The notes under the pieces: model-generated
The model's input: only the letters and a program-made list of their open reading frames with translations
Told to the model about the DNA's origin: nothing
Databases searched by the model: none
Part shown: positions 54,617-62,429 of the stretch, piece by piece
Layout of the letters: every line of letters begins with the position of its first letter
How positions within the stretch are numbered: position 1 is the first letter of the stretch
NCBI GenBank assembly: GCA_965212205.1
Contig: CBDBUX010000011.1
Location: 1,096,966 to 1,160,965 of the forward strand
Direction: 5' to 3'
From: JAHEJJ01 sp965212205
Lineage (GTDB): Bacteria; Bacteroidota; Bacteroidia; Flavobacteriales; Flavobacteriaceae
DNA: 64,000 nucleotides
Translations under genes and position numbers: made by a program

Positions 54617-55822
54617 TCAGCCTGAAAATACGCCAAAAATACTCTTAATGCCTAAAAGAAATACGAGGCCGATGATCGCCAACGACAGTACATTTTGCCA
54701 TACAGCATTTTTATGAGCACCCATAAGTCCTTTTCTGTTGATCATCCAGAGCAGAATGATGGCTATAAGTGGCAGCAATAAACCATTGGCCACCTGCGCA
54801 AACTGAATGATTTCGATTGGCCGTATTCGCAGACTTAAAGAACCTGCCCCGATAAATAACACTATCATCCATACCATCCTGAACCGAGGGTCTTTTAAAC
54901 TTGCATTCCACCCAAAGCAGTTATTAACCACATAAGCCGCAGCAAGGGGTGCAGTGATGGAAGAGGTAATACCTGCCGCAAACAAACCAATTCCCATAAA
55001 AATTGAGGCAGCGTTTCCGTATAGTGGTTCGAGGCTTTTGGCCATGTCAAGCGCATTTGAGATCTCATCTTTTGGAATGGAGGTCGCGGCGATTATCACT
55101 GCCATGGAAACTAGACCTCCCAGGATTACCGAAAATAAAGTGTCTTTTCTAGCTTTTGAAAGATCGGATACGGAACCCCATTTCTCCCGCACAAGAGATG
55201 CGTGAAGAAAGAGGTTATAAGGCACCACGGTAGTCCCGATCAAGGCAACGATGGTCAGCAGACTGCCGGAAGGAATCTCGGGTGCAAATAGACCTTCTAA
55301 GATACCCGGTATGGAAGCATTGGTCAGAATAGCTGTAATCACAAATGAAAGGCTCATCAAGCCAACCAGTACTATAAAAGTTTTTTCTAATATCTTATAC
55401 GATCCTACAAATAGAAGAATAAAAGCAAGCCCGCCTATGATCCAGGGATAATAGGCAAGTCCGTCATTGCCAAATAACGCTTCTAATCCAAGGGTAGCCC
55501 CGCTGATATTGCCCGCTTCATAGGCTGTATTCCCGATTACGATCGCGGCCAGAACAAGACCTAAAACCAAATTTCGAATCATTCCATTCGATATTTCAGC
55601 TCTCAAAAGCGAAGTAAGCCCCTTTTGGGTCACGATTCCTACGCGGGCTGCCATTTCCTGAAGCACTATGGTAGCGATCACCGAAAGGAGCATTGCCCAT
55701 AAAAGGGCATATCCAAAATTCACTCCAGCCAGGGTACAAACAGTAATGGTGCCTGGGCCTATAAATGCCGCAGCGACCAAAATTCCCGGCCCAATATTCT
55801 TAAAAAAGTTCCTTAATACCAT
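54617..55822 (-). CDS. NRAMP-superfamily transporter lacking the DPGN metal motif
   Basis: A 401-residue, about 11-helix membrane protein of the NRAMP fold. TM1 reads IGPGTITVCTLAGVNFGY where true Mn2+/Fe2+ transporters have DPGN. TM6 reads VVPYNLFLHASLVREKW instead of the metal-coordinating MPH motif. It heads the pxpABC operon and ends one base before pxpA. Because the metal ligands are missing and the operon catabolises 5-oxoproline, I infer transport of an organic substrate, perhaps 5-oxoproline or a glutamate-like compound, rather than a metal. It resembles the YcsG type linked to kip/pxp genes in other bacteria. Confidence 0.8.
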   Translation of the reverse strand: MVLRNFFKNIGPGILVAAAFIGPGTITVCTLAGVNFGYALLWAMLLSVIATIVLQEMAARVGIVTQKGLTSLLRAEISNGMIRNLVLGLVLAAIVIGNTAYEAGNISGATLGLEALFGNDGLAYYPWIIGGLAFILLFVGSYKILEKTFIVLVGLMSLSFVITAILTNASIPGILEGLFAPEIPSGSLLTIVALIGTTVVPYNLFLHASLVREKWGSVSDLSKARKDTLFSVILGGLVSMAVIIAATSIPKDEISNALDMAKSLEPLYGNAASIFMGIGLFAAGITSSITAPLAAAYVVNNCFGWNASLKDPRFRMVWMIVLFIGAGSLSLRIRPIEIIQFAQVANGLLLPLIAIILLWMINRKGLMGAHKNAVWQNVLSLAIIGLVFLLGIKSIFGVFSG

Positions 55823-55915
55823 AATATTTCTGAGCCTGGTAAATATAAAATGTTTTAGGCGTTAAACTAGTCTGTTGTAAAAGTGTTCTTACCACAAAAT
55901 TTTAACATAAAAGAT

Positions 55916-55949
55916 GCATTTCATCTAAAAATTTGCATTTCATCTAAAA
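55916..55949. repeat. tandem 15-bp direct repeats GCATTTCATCTAAAA
   Basis: GCATTTCATCTAAAA occurs identically at 55916-55930 and 55935-55949, a 19-bp period. It lies in the spacer between the NRAMP/pxp operon (minus, starts 55822) and the 56034 gene (plus). Two identical copies at about two helical turns suggest an operator or activator site. Confidence 0.5.
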
Positions 55950-56033
55950 TCGGGGTGCAGTACGTCGATAACGTATAATAATCATTTAATCGTCTGGTTA
56001 TAATTATTCCAAATCAAAAACGCACCTACCTAA

Positions 56034-56477
56034 ATGACATGTTTGGAATGTAACAATGAACTCAACTATATGGATCATCGTGAAGCGATGGAAACCCTGG
56101 GGGTTGAGCTCTGTAAAAAACATAAGAAACGAATCGATAGGCTAATCCGGGCAAATAATACGCCAGTGGCTGCCATTCGGTTGTATTATGGCCTTAAGGC
56201 CGAAGGGGAAAGTCCGATGCTGGAATGGTGGGATGGTAATAAATATGTAGATCTGGCTTTTTCGCGTGTGAAACTCAATATAGAGATAGATGATAAGTAT
56301 GAGAAACTGACCGATGAAAAGGCTCTGGAGTATCTGCAAAAAACTATGGAATCGTTCGAAAATGGGTTTACCACGATTAAAGTTCCCCATACGCTGATCA
56401 AAAATCATTTAAAGGAGACCATACAGAATATAATGGGAATTATGGAAGGTTTGAGGGCTAATGTAAAACTGATCTAA
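56034..56477 (+). CDS. DUF559/Vsr-like nuclease-fold protein with N-terminal cysteine knuckle
   Basis: A 147-residue protein. MTCLECNNEL (CxxC) and a later CKKHKK give a possible zinc knuckle in residues 3-30. From about residue 60, PMLEWWDGNKYVDLAFSRVKLNIEIDDKYE fits the PD-(D/E)XK pattern (Asp in VDLAF, Glu and Asp in IEID). The segment after it, LTDEKALEYLQKTMESFENGFTTIKVPHTLIKNHL, matches the alpha-helix of DUF559 or Vsr-like endonucleases. The final part is a helical tail. No mismatch-repair or restriction partner is adjacent. A nuclease role is plausible but unproven; it could also be a degenerate fold. Confidence 0.6.
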   Translation: MTCLECNNELNYMDHREAMETLGVELCKKHKKRIDRLIRANNTPVAAIRLYYGLKAEGESPMLEWWDGNKYVDLAFSRVKLNIEIDDKYEKLTDEKALEYLQKTMESFENGFTTIKVPHTLIKNHLKETIQNIMGIMEGLRANVKLI

Positions 56478-56500
56478 CGAGATAATTCAAAAAATTCTGA

Positions 56501-56800
56501 ATGATGGATGCAAACACATATTATACAGATCGATCGTATAAGGTAAGTAAGCTGATTTTATTCTTACTAACCTTCTCGGCACTAACCATTGTAATAAATA
56601 TACAACCCGAAATATCCAGATACCTTTTCGGATTGCCAATTATAGCTTCGGGACTCTTGGGAATTTTCGGTGCCTACATCCTTTATAAGGGCAGGAATGA
56701 ACCTACCAATGAAAAAAAACTGGTAGCCCTGGTAGTACACTCAGCCATGGTTATTCTAATTCTCACCATTTTAATTTCTAATACCCTATATAAGCTCTAA
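56501..56800 (+). CDS. small membrane protein with three predicted helices
   Basis: A 99-residue protein with hydrophobic segments at about residues 15-33, 42-62 and 74-95. Start is the ATG at 56501 (MMDANTYYTDRSYKVSK), 23 bp after the preceding gene, so co-transcription is likely. No motif or family recognised. Confidence 0.5.
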   Translation: MMDANTYYTDRSYKVSKLILFLLTFSALTIVINIQPEISRYLFGLPIIASGLLGIFGAYILYKGRNEPTNEKKLVALVVHSAMVILILTILISNTLYKL

Positions 56801-56928
56801 GTAGCGGGTATATCTGATCAGGTATTATTCATATTGCTGCTTAGATAGGCTCGGCATCTGCTTTTAATACAGACAGATTTTCCGAATCTTAGCATATTCT
56901 TCGTATCTTTTTTCATAATCCACAGGAA

Positions 56929-58041
56929 ATGAAAAATATCGATAGAAGAAAGTGGCTAAAAACCGTTGGGATGTCTGGTGGTTTTGCCTTGCTTGGAGGA
57001 TTTGAAGGCCTGGCCTTTCCTCCTAATTCGAATCACAGGAGCAACTACTCCCCTATTTCTTTAAACGCCAATGAGAATCCATATGGCCCTTCCGCCAAGG
57101 TCCGCGAAGTGTTATCTTCATCTTTTGATCTGGCCTGCCGTTACCCTTTTCGTACGCTCTCAGGGGTTGTTCAACTCATTGCAGAAAAGGAAGGCGTAAG
57201 CAAAGATCACATAGTGGTCACCGGAGGTTCCACAGAGGGTCTTAAGGCATGCGGACTGCTCTTTGGAGGACCGGGTACTGAGATCATTGCAGCCGATCCC
57301 ACATTTCAGGCCTTATTGCGCTATGCGGAAAATTTAAATACCAAAGTACACCGGATCCCATTAAACGAGCGTCTGGAACACGATTTGGAGGCCATAAGCA
57401 ATAAAATAAACGACAAAACCAGTCTGATCTTTATTTGTAACCCCAACAATCCTTCCGGGACCCTGCTTCCTGCCGATGCGATGAGAGATTTTTGTCTTTC
57501 ACATGAGCAGGATGCTGTAATTTTTAGCGATGAGGCCTATTATGATTTCATAACCGAACCCGATTATCCCTCTATGGTAGACCTGGTTAAAAAAGGTAGA
57601 AATATAATTGTCTCTAGAACTTTTTCTAAAGTATACGGGCTTGCGGGCATGCGGATCGGATATTTGGTAGCCCGGCCCGATATCGCCAGCAAACTAAAGA
57701 AAGTTGTTATGGCCAACACCAACATTCTAGCACTGGAAGCAGCCAAGGCCGCACTCGCGGATGACGAGTTTTACCAGTTCAGTATCGTTAAAAATTATCA
57801 GGCCAAAACAATGATCTATAAGACTATGGAAGAACTAAATTTGCCCTATATCGCATCTCATACCAACTTTGTATTTTTTAAGTCTGGCATGTCTGTTCAT
57901 GAATTGATCCCGGCCATGAAACAAAAAGGGGTACTCATCGGCAGGCCTTTTCCCCCATTAACAAATTGGGCAAGGATCAGCACAGGTACAGAAAAAGAAA
58001 TGGAAATGTTTTCGAAGGCATTAAAAAATGTAATATATTGA
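56929..58041 (+). CDS. HisC-like PLP aminotransferase with a Tat-type signal
   Basis: A 370-residue fold-type I aminotransferase. Its N-terminus MKNIDRRKWLKTVGMSGGFALLGG has the twin-arginine RRKWLK and a hydrophobic core, so Tat export with folded cofactor is predicted. The catalytic domain shows NENPYGPSAKVREVL, then TGGSTEGLKACGLLFG, FICNPNNPSGTLL, FSDEAYYDF and the PLP lysine in SRTFSKVYGLAGMRIGY. It resembles histidinol-phosphate aminotransferases. There is no his gene nearby, so the real substrate may be an amino acid in the periplasm. It is separated from the preceding small-membrane-protein gene by about 130 bp. Confidence 0.85.
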   Translation: MKNIDRRKWLKTVGMSGGFALLGGFEGLAFPPNSNHRSNYSPISLNANENPYGPSAKVREVLSSSFDLACRYPFRTLSGVVQLIAEKEGVSKDHIVVTGGSTEGLKACGLLFGGPGTEIIAADPTFQALLRYAENLNTKVHRIPLNERLEHDLEAISNKINDKTSLIFICNPNNPSGTLLPADAMRDFCLSHEQDAVIFSDEAYYDFITEPDYPSMVDLVKKGRNIIVSRTFSKVYGLAGMRIGYLVARPDIASKLKKVVMANTNILALEAAKAALADDEFYQFSIVKNYQAKTMIYKTMEELNLPYIASHTNFVFFKSGMSVHELIPAMKQKGVLIGRPFPPLTNWARISTGTEKEMEMFSKALKNVIY

Positions 58042-58115
58042 TATATTGCTAATTATGCTGGTCCTATTCATTATTTTATTTAAACAAAAAATTACTTTCA
58101 AAACACAGTCCGCCA

Positions 58116-58808
58116 ATAAAAAAATTTGAAAAATACCTGGGTGAATTCGTCTATGGCGGGATCGATGGATGTGTTACTACTTTTGCGGTCGTTGCGGGAT
58201 CTGTAGGGGCTGGATTCGATAGCGCTATTATTATTGTCCTCGGTTTTGCCAATTTACTTGCTGATGGTTTTGCTATGTCTGTGGGCGCATACCTTTCGAG
58301 TAAGTCGAACAAGGATAATTATCAAAAACACCGCCAGATAGAATACCAGGAAATTGAAGACGCACCAGAGGATGAGCGTGAAGAAATCAGGCAAATTTAT
58401 CGGGCTAAAGGATTTAGCGGAGATCTTCTCGAACAGGTTGTTGGTGTCATCACCAGTAATAAAGATCGTTGGGTTAACGATATGATGCGTGAAGAGCTGG
58501 AAATGCTGGAAGAGGATAAATCGCCAGTAACCATCGGAGCGATTACCTACCTCTCCTTTATTTTTATCGGACTGATACCATTGGTGATTTACGTTATAGA
58601 TCTTTTTTATCCTTTGGAACAAAACCTGTTCCTGATCTCCTCGGTTCTTACGGCGCTGGGTTTTTTAATTATAGGATTATTGAAAGCCTATGTTAATCAG
58701 ACAGCGTATTGGAAAGGAATGGTCGAAACTGTGTGTCTCGGCGGTATGGCCGCGATGGTGGCTTACTTTGTGGGAGACTTGCTACAAAGCCTGGTTTCAA
58801 TGCCCTGA
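58116..58808 (+). CDS. VIT1/CCC1-family metal transporter; 5' end uncertain
   Basis: A vacuolar-iron-transporter-like protein, about 230 residues in the reconstructed frame. The first conserved part, KKFEKYLGEFVYGGIDGCVTTFAVVAG, lies upstream of the first ATG (58275) and contains TM1. A frame starting at that ATG would delete it. The frame opens at an ATA (58116-58118) in place of the usual ATG. If the A7 run 58118-58124 carried one base fewer, an ATG at 58055 would instead open a 250-residue frame. Later segments include GFANLLADGFAMSVGAYLS, then the cytosolic charged insertion, and the C-terminal three helices. Iron or manganese is the probable substrate. Confidence 0.75.
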   Translation: MKKFEKYLGEFVYGGIDGCVTTFAVVAGSVGAGFDSAIIIVLGFANLLADGFAMSVGAYLSSKSNKDNYQKHRQIEYQEIEDAPEDEREEIRQIYRAKGFSGDLLEQVVGVITSNKDRWVNDMMREELEMLEEDKSPVTIGAITYLSFIFIGLIPLVIYVIDLFYPLEQNLFLISSVLTALGFLIIGLLKAYVNQTAYWKGMVETVCLGGMAAMVAYFVGDLLQSLVSMP

Positions 58809-58988
58809 AATAAAAAAGTAGGAATTTTCTTTATAAATCAGTCGATTTAAGTAATATTTTAATCGTTTGTAGGTAAAATATGTCATTTAATCGATAACAA
58901 ATGTTCCAAAACGATTAAATTTCAAATATTGGTTATAATAGTGTTGATTTGATCAATTGTATCTATTTGTTTGTTAAAAGCCCCACAT

Positions 58989-59081
58989 ATGAACAAAAAA
59001 ACTACTATTTCCTACATGCTGTACGCTTTCTGTACTTTCTGCATACTTTGGGCCGTATATATTATGCTTTTTCGTATCTGA
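58989..59081 (+). CDS. 30-residue single-helix membrane peptide (tentative)
   Basis: The frame MNKKTTISYMLYAFCTFCIL...RI has a charged N-terminus, one hydrophobic helix (about residues 9-27) and a basic end. It sits alone in a 354-bp spacer between the VIT and VOC genes. No homology or promoter can be verified by eye; I see no other gene in this spacer. Confidence 0.3.
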   Translation: MNKKTTISYMLYAFCTFCILWAVYIMLFRI

Positions 59082-59162
59082 AAAATTCAGTTACGCAAGA
59101 GTGCCATGCTAATGAGGTGTCTTAGAGTCATCGCGTAAGGTCCTTTTATGGCATCAAATAAA

Positions 59163-59660
59163 CTAACGCAGTTCTATCAATTCAACAAAAATTCCGTCTG
59201 GATCCCGTACAATTACCAGTTTATAAGCTTCCCGTTCTACTTCACCAATCACCGCAATACCCGCATTTTTAATCCTTTCTTTAACACCTTTGAGTTCATC
59301 CAAATAAAAGGTTATATAGTTTACCCCTGCATTCTGGCCTATACCCTTACTATCTTCTGAGGCTTTCACCTCATCGAAATAAGCAAGTTTTAGCATGGTA
59401 GCTGTATTGGTATTTCTCATCTTGAAAACCTTAACCGCAAATGGCCTGTTCTCCGACATGCCAGCTTCCTGGGCCCATTCTTCAGACAGTTCAAATCCGC
59501 CGGCCTCCTTCATACCTATAATTTCGGTATAGAATTTCTCCGACTTCTTTAAATCATTTACCACGAGGCCGATGGCCCCTACTCCGAGCTCTGCCGGCTG
59601 TGAGAATAATTTGGTCGATCCAAACAAAAGCAAAAGTGCTACAATTGTGTATTTGTACAT
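59163..59660 (-). CDS. exported VOC/glyoxalase-family protein
   Basis: A 165-residue vicinal-oxygen-chelate protein. A signal peptide (MYKYTIVALLLLFGSTKLFSQ) is followed by VGAIGLVVNDLKKSEKFYTEIIGMKEA, the first beta-alpha-beta module. The second module contains YITFYLDELKGVKERIKNAGIAV and the C-terminal LVIVRDPDGIFVELIEL, which supplies the metal-binding Glu. Substrate (methylglyoxal, dihydroxy aromatic, antibiotic or other) is unknown. The protein is periplasmic. Confidence 0.85.
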   Translation of the reverse strand: MYKYTIVALLLLFGSTKLFSQPAELGVGAIGLVVNDLKKSEKFYTEIIGMKEAGGFELSEEWAQEAGMSENRPFAVKVFKMRNTNTATMLKLAYFDEVKASEDSKGIGQNAGVNYITFYLDELKGVKERIKNAGIAVIGEVEREAYKLVIVRDPDGIFVELIELR

Positions 59661-59686
59661 TTTTAGGGATTTAGATGCTTAAAGTA

Positions 59687-59711
59687 CAAAAAAAGCCCTC
59701 ATAACCAGGGC
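59687..59711 (-). terminator. second of two tandem terminators between the YegP and VOC genes
   Basis: GCCCT (59695-59699) pairs with AGGGC (59707-59711) across a 7-nt loop. On the minus strand the stem is followed by a T-run (complement of 59688-59694). It lies between the YegP gene and the VOC gene start at 59660. Confidence 0.6.
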
Positions 59712-59769
59712 ATTAAATATTAGATTTCGAACTCGTTGAAAAAGTGTAAATTCTTTATGGTCTCAATAT

Positions 59770-59801
59770 AAAAAAGGGTAATCCTAATAAGAATTACCCT
59801 T
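59770..59801 (-). terminator. first terminator of the YegP gene
   Basis: AAGGGTAAT (59774-59782) is inversely repeated as ATTACCCTT (59793-59801). Read on the minus strand the stem is followed by six T. It lies 34 bp downstream of the YegP gene stop at 59835 and is probably the main terminator. Confidence 0.75.
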
Positions 59802-59834
59802 CTAAGTTATTCAAACCGAAGTGGCTTACATCAT

Positions 59835-60161
59835 TTATAATTCCACTACAGCAGCTTTCGGTGCATTTTTCTTAACCGAAGAGATTCCATTTTCCATAGC
59901 AGAGTTGCTAGAGTACATCTGGCTGGTGCCAATTACCTGACCATTAGTTGATTTCAAGTTGAATCGTGGCTTTCCATTCGATGCGGTAGTGCGTTCGAAA
60001 CAATTGTCATTGGAACAGTTTTTTTGAACGGAAGAAATTCCATTTTCGCAGGCGCTTTTAGAATTGTAGCCTTCACTGCTTAGAATTACCTGCCCATTGC
60101 TCGCTTTTAAATTGAATCGAAACTTGCCGGCTTTGTCTTTTTTAATTTCAAATTTACCCAT
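59835..60161 (-). CDS. YegP-family protein (two DUF1508 repeats)
   Basis: A 108-residue protein made of two similar halves: GKFRFNLKASNGQVILSSEGY (residues about 12-32) and KPRFNLKSTNGQVIGTSQMY (residues about 63-82). Each is followed by NSKSACENGISSV or SSNSAMENGISSV. This is the DUF1508 tandem repeat of YegP proteins, which form a small beta-alpha-beta fold of unknown function. Two Cys in the first repeat (QKNCSNDNC) are unusual. Two terminators follow. Conserved, with no known substrate. Confidence 0.9.
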   Translation of the reverse strand: MGKFEIKKDKAGKFRFNLKASNGQVILSSEGYNSKSACENGISSVQKNCSNDNCFERTTASNGKPRFNLKSTNGQVIGTSQMYSSNSAMENGISSVKKNAPKAAVVEL

Positions 60162-60624
60162 GGTACTTTTTTGTTATGTTTTAATTTAATGGTATGTGTT
60201 TAATTACCCGATAAATATAAAAATTAAAAGTGTGGTTTCCGCGATTTTAAATCTCATTTTCATCGATCTTTTCAACAACCTTTCATTATGGCCGTCTGAA
60301 TGCTAATTAATTAGGGGCTATTTTCTCATTTTCCCCTTCTGTTATAATTGTATAAATAAGCCAACCTAGGTGTGCAAATTCACCCAGGAGCTCTTTCTGC
60401 TGTCTTATTTAATGGTATTTAAGATGCGATAATCTAACTTCTGCACCGGTATAGCTAAGATTATTGTTTAATTGTTAAACTTGATTGGCATAATAACTCG
60501 CCATAATTTACTAACTTAACTAACCTAATACTAGATAGTTGGTCTCTCCAACCTCCGATGGAATTAATCACCAACACCCTTGTCCGAATCACAATTAGGA
60601 TGTATTGATCAATAGTAATTGACG
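60162..60624. other. 463-bp spacer between divergent YegP and TPR genes
   Basis: I see no ORF, RNA gene or full TAnnTTTG box here. It is A/T-rich, with a short inverted repeat GTTGG/CCAAC at 60538-60552. Promoters for the two divergent flanking genes presumably lie here. Confidence 0.35.
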
Positions 60625-62412
60625 ATGAGACTTGCGAAACTGATTTCCGAGCTTAAAAGAAGAAATGTATTCAAAGCTACGCTTGCCTATTTGGCCGTTG
60701 CTTGGCTTGTTATCCAAATCGCCTCCATAATCTTGCCGGCTTTTAATGCACCGGAATATGCCATAAAAATTCTAATTTATATCCTGATAGCGGGACTTTT
60801 CTTTTGGGTTATATTTTCTTGGATTTACGACCTTACGCCCGAAGGCCTACAAAAAACAGGAGATGCGCCTATAAACCTGGAGGTGAACAGACAAAACAAT
60901 CGTCGCCTGAATACCGTCATTGTCAGCGCTTTAGTACTCGCTGTTCTACTGCTTGTAATGGCCAGTTTTTGGGCCGGGTCTCAATGGAACGAAGGTGTTT
61001 TTTCATCTGAAACCAAGCGGATCGCAATCTTACCTTTTACAGAAAAAGTAAGTGGTGAAAGTGAGGAGTATTTTAGGTCGGGTCTTACAGAGGGGTTTAT
61101 CGATGAGCTTTCCAAGGTAGACCAGTTGAGCGTTCTGAGTTATTCCTCTGCCAGCGTTGTTGCGGCAGGATTTAGCCCTACAAACATGTTGATTGTCAAT
61201 GAAGTCAAATCAGTAGACTACTTTATTGACGGTTCTTTTGAACGATTTGACAATAAACTGATGGTTTTGATCAGGATCAGAAAATCTCTGGAATCCGATC
61301 CGTTTTGGAAAAAAAGTTATGAGGGCGATCTATCCGAAATTAGAATTTTATGGGCCGAAGTAGCCATGGACCTGGCCCAACAAATGGGCGTTGAAATTAA
61401 GCAGGAAGACCTTGCACTTTGGACCAGGCTCAGATCAATCAGACCGGAAACATACGAATTGTACCTAAAAGGGAAGCATTATTTGAATAAATCGACCTAC
61501 GAAGATTGGGATCGTGGACTTGTCTATCTTCAGGAAGCAATTGATCAAAATCCGGCCGATCCCTATGCCTATGCAGGTATGGCTGAAGGATATATTACCA
61601 TAGGACACAGTCTTATGCCACCATCGGACGTATTCAGCAAGGCGGAGGCAGCCGCTAAACGGGCTATTCAATTAGATTCATTGAACGCCGAAGCCTGGGC
61701 GGCGCTATCACATTACCACACTTATTACGGATGGGACTGGCAGTTGGCTGAATACGCTTTTAAAAAGGCCGATGAACTTAATCCGAATATGGCTTATAAC
61801 CATTATCACCGCGCCTGGTACCTGGCACTTTTTGGCCGTATGAATGAGGCTATAGAAGAACACAAACGCGCCCAGGAATTGGATCCCTTCACACCCCTGC
61901 ACTCGGCTTGGCTAGGGATTTTGTACAGCTGGGTAGGCATGTATGATGAAGGTCTTGAGGAAGCCGAAAAAGCACTGCAATCTCAGAAGGATTACGCCCT
62001 GAGCATATTTGTAAAAGGAAATATTTTGATAGAAAAGGGAGAAACCGAGGCCGGACTGGAACATCTTAAAAAAGCGGCAAAGATAAACTCTGGCTGGAAG
62101 TTTATGGGCTATGGCAGGGCTTTGATCCAGGCCGGGCATATTGATGAAGGAAAGAAGATTATCGATGAACTTGAGAACATGGAAACCACTTCATTTGGTT
62201 CCTTGTGTTTGGCATATATGTATGTGGAGTTAAAAGACTACGACAAGGCTTTCGAATGGTTCAGCCAGGCGAAGCGCCATGCTTTCTATCCCTGGATCAG
62301 AGTAATGATAAAGGACGAAAATTTAAAGAAAGACCCGAGATATCTAAAATTGATCCGGGAAATGAAATTGCCCGACCCATCACCCCTGGAATTTGACCCA
62401 GACCTACTATGA
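60625..62412 (+). CDS. membrane protein with TolB-like domain and TPR repeats
   Basis: A 595-residue protein. Residues about 1-40 are basic then hydrophobic (RRNVFKATLAYLAVAWLVIQIASIIL). A second helix spans about 50-75 and a third about 96-121, followed by an extracytoplasmic region. A TolB/FlgO-like domain begins with IAILPFTEKVSGESEEYFRSGLTEGFIDELSKV. From about residue 270 there are tetratricopeptide repeats (YLKGKHYLNKSTYEDWDRGLVYLQEAI, then SKAEAAAKRAIQLDSLNAEAWAALSHY). The start is the ATG at 60625; a TTG two codons earlier is unlikely. The same layout recurs in the convergent gene next door. Such proteins act as scaffolds or stress regulators; function unknown. Confidence 0.75.
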   Translation: MRLAKLISELKRRNVFKATLAYLAVAWLVIQIASIILPAFNAPEYAIKILIYILIAGLFFWVIFSWIYDLTPEGLQKTGDAPINLEVNRQNNRRLNTVIVSALVLAVLLLVMASFWAGSQWNEGVFSSETKRIAILPFTEKVSGESEEYFRSGLTEGFIDELSKVDQLSVLSYSSASVVAAGFSPTNMLIVNEVKSVDYFIDGSFERFDNKLMVLIRIRKSLESDPFWKKSYEGDLSEIRILWAEVAMDLAQQMGVEIKQEDLALWTRLRSIRPETYELYLKGKHYLNKSTYEDWDRGLVYLQEAIDQNPADPYAYAGMAEGYITIGHSLMPPSDVFSKAEAAAKRAIQLDSLNAEAWAALSHYHTYYGWDWQLAEYAFKKADELNPNMAYNHYHRAWYLALFGRMNEAIEEHKRAQELDPFTPLHSAWLGILYSWVGMYDEGLEEAEKALQSQKDYALSIFVKGNILIEKGETEAGLEHLKKAAKINSGWKFMGYGRALIQAGHIDEGKKIIDELENMETTSFGSLCLAYMYVELKDYDKAFEWFSQAKRHAFYPWIRVMIKDENLKKDPRYLKLIREMKLPDPSPLEFDPDLL

Positions 62413-62429
62413 GTGATATACTTCGAAAG

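Noticed and set aside
60538..60552. Short inverted repeat GTTGG/CCAAC as an operator
   Set aside because: Only five base pairs per arm and a single copy; not distinguishable from chance.
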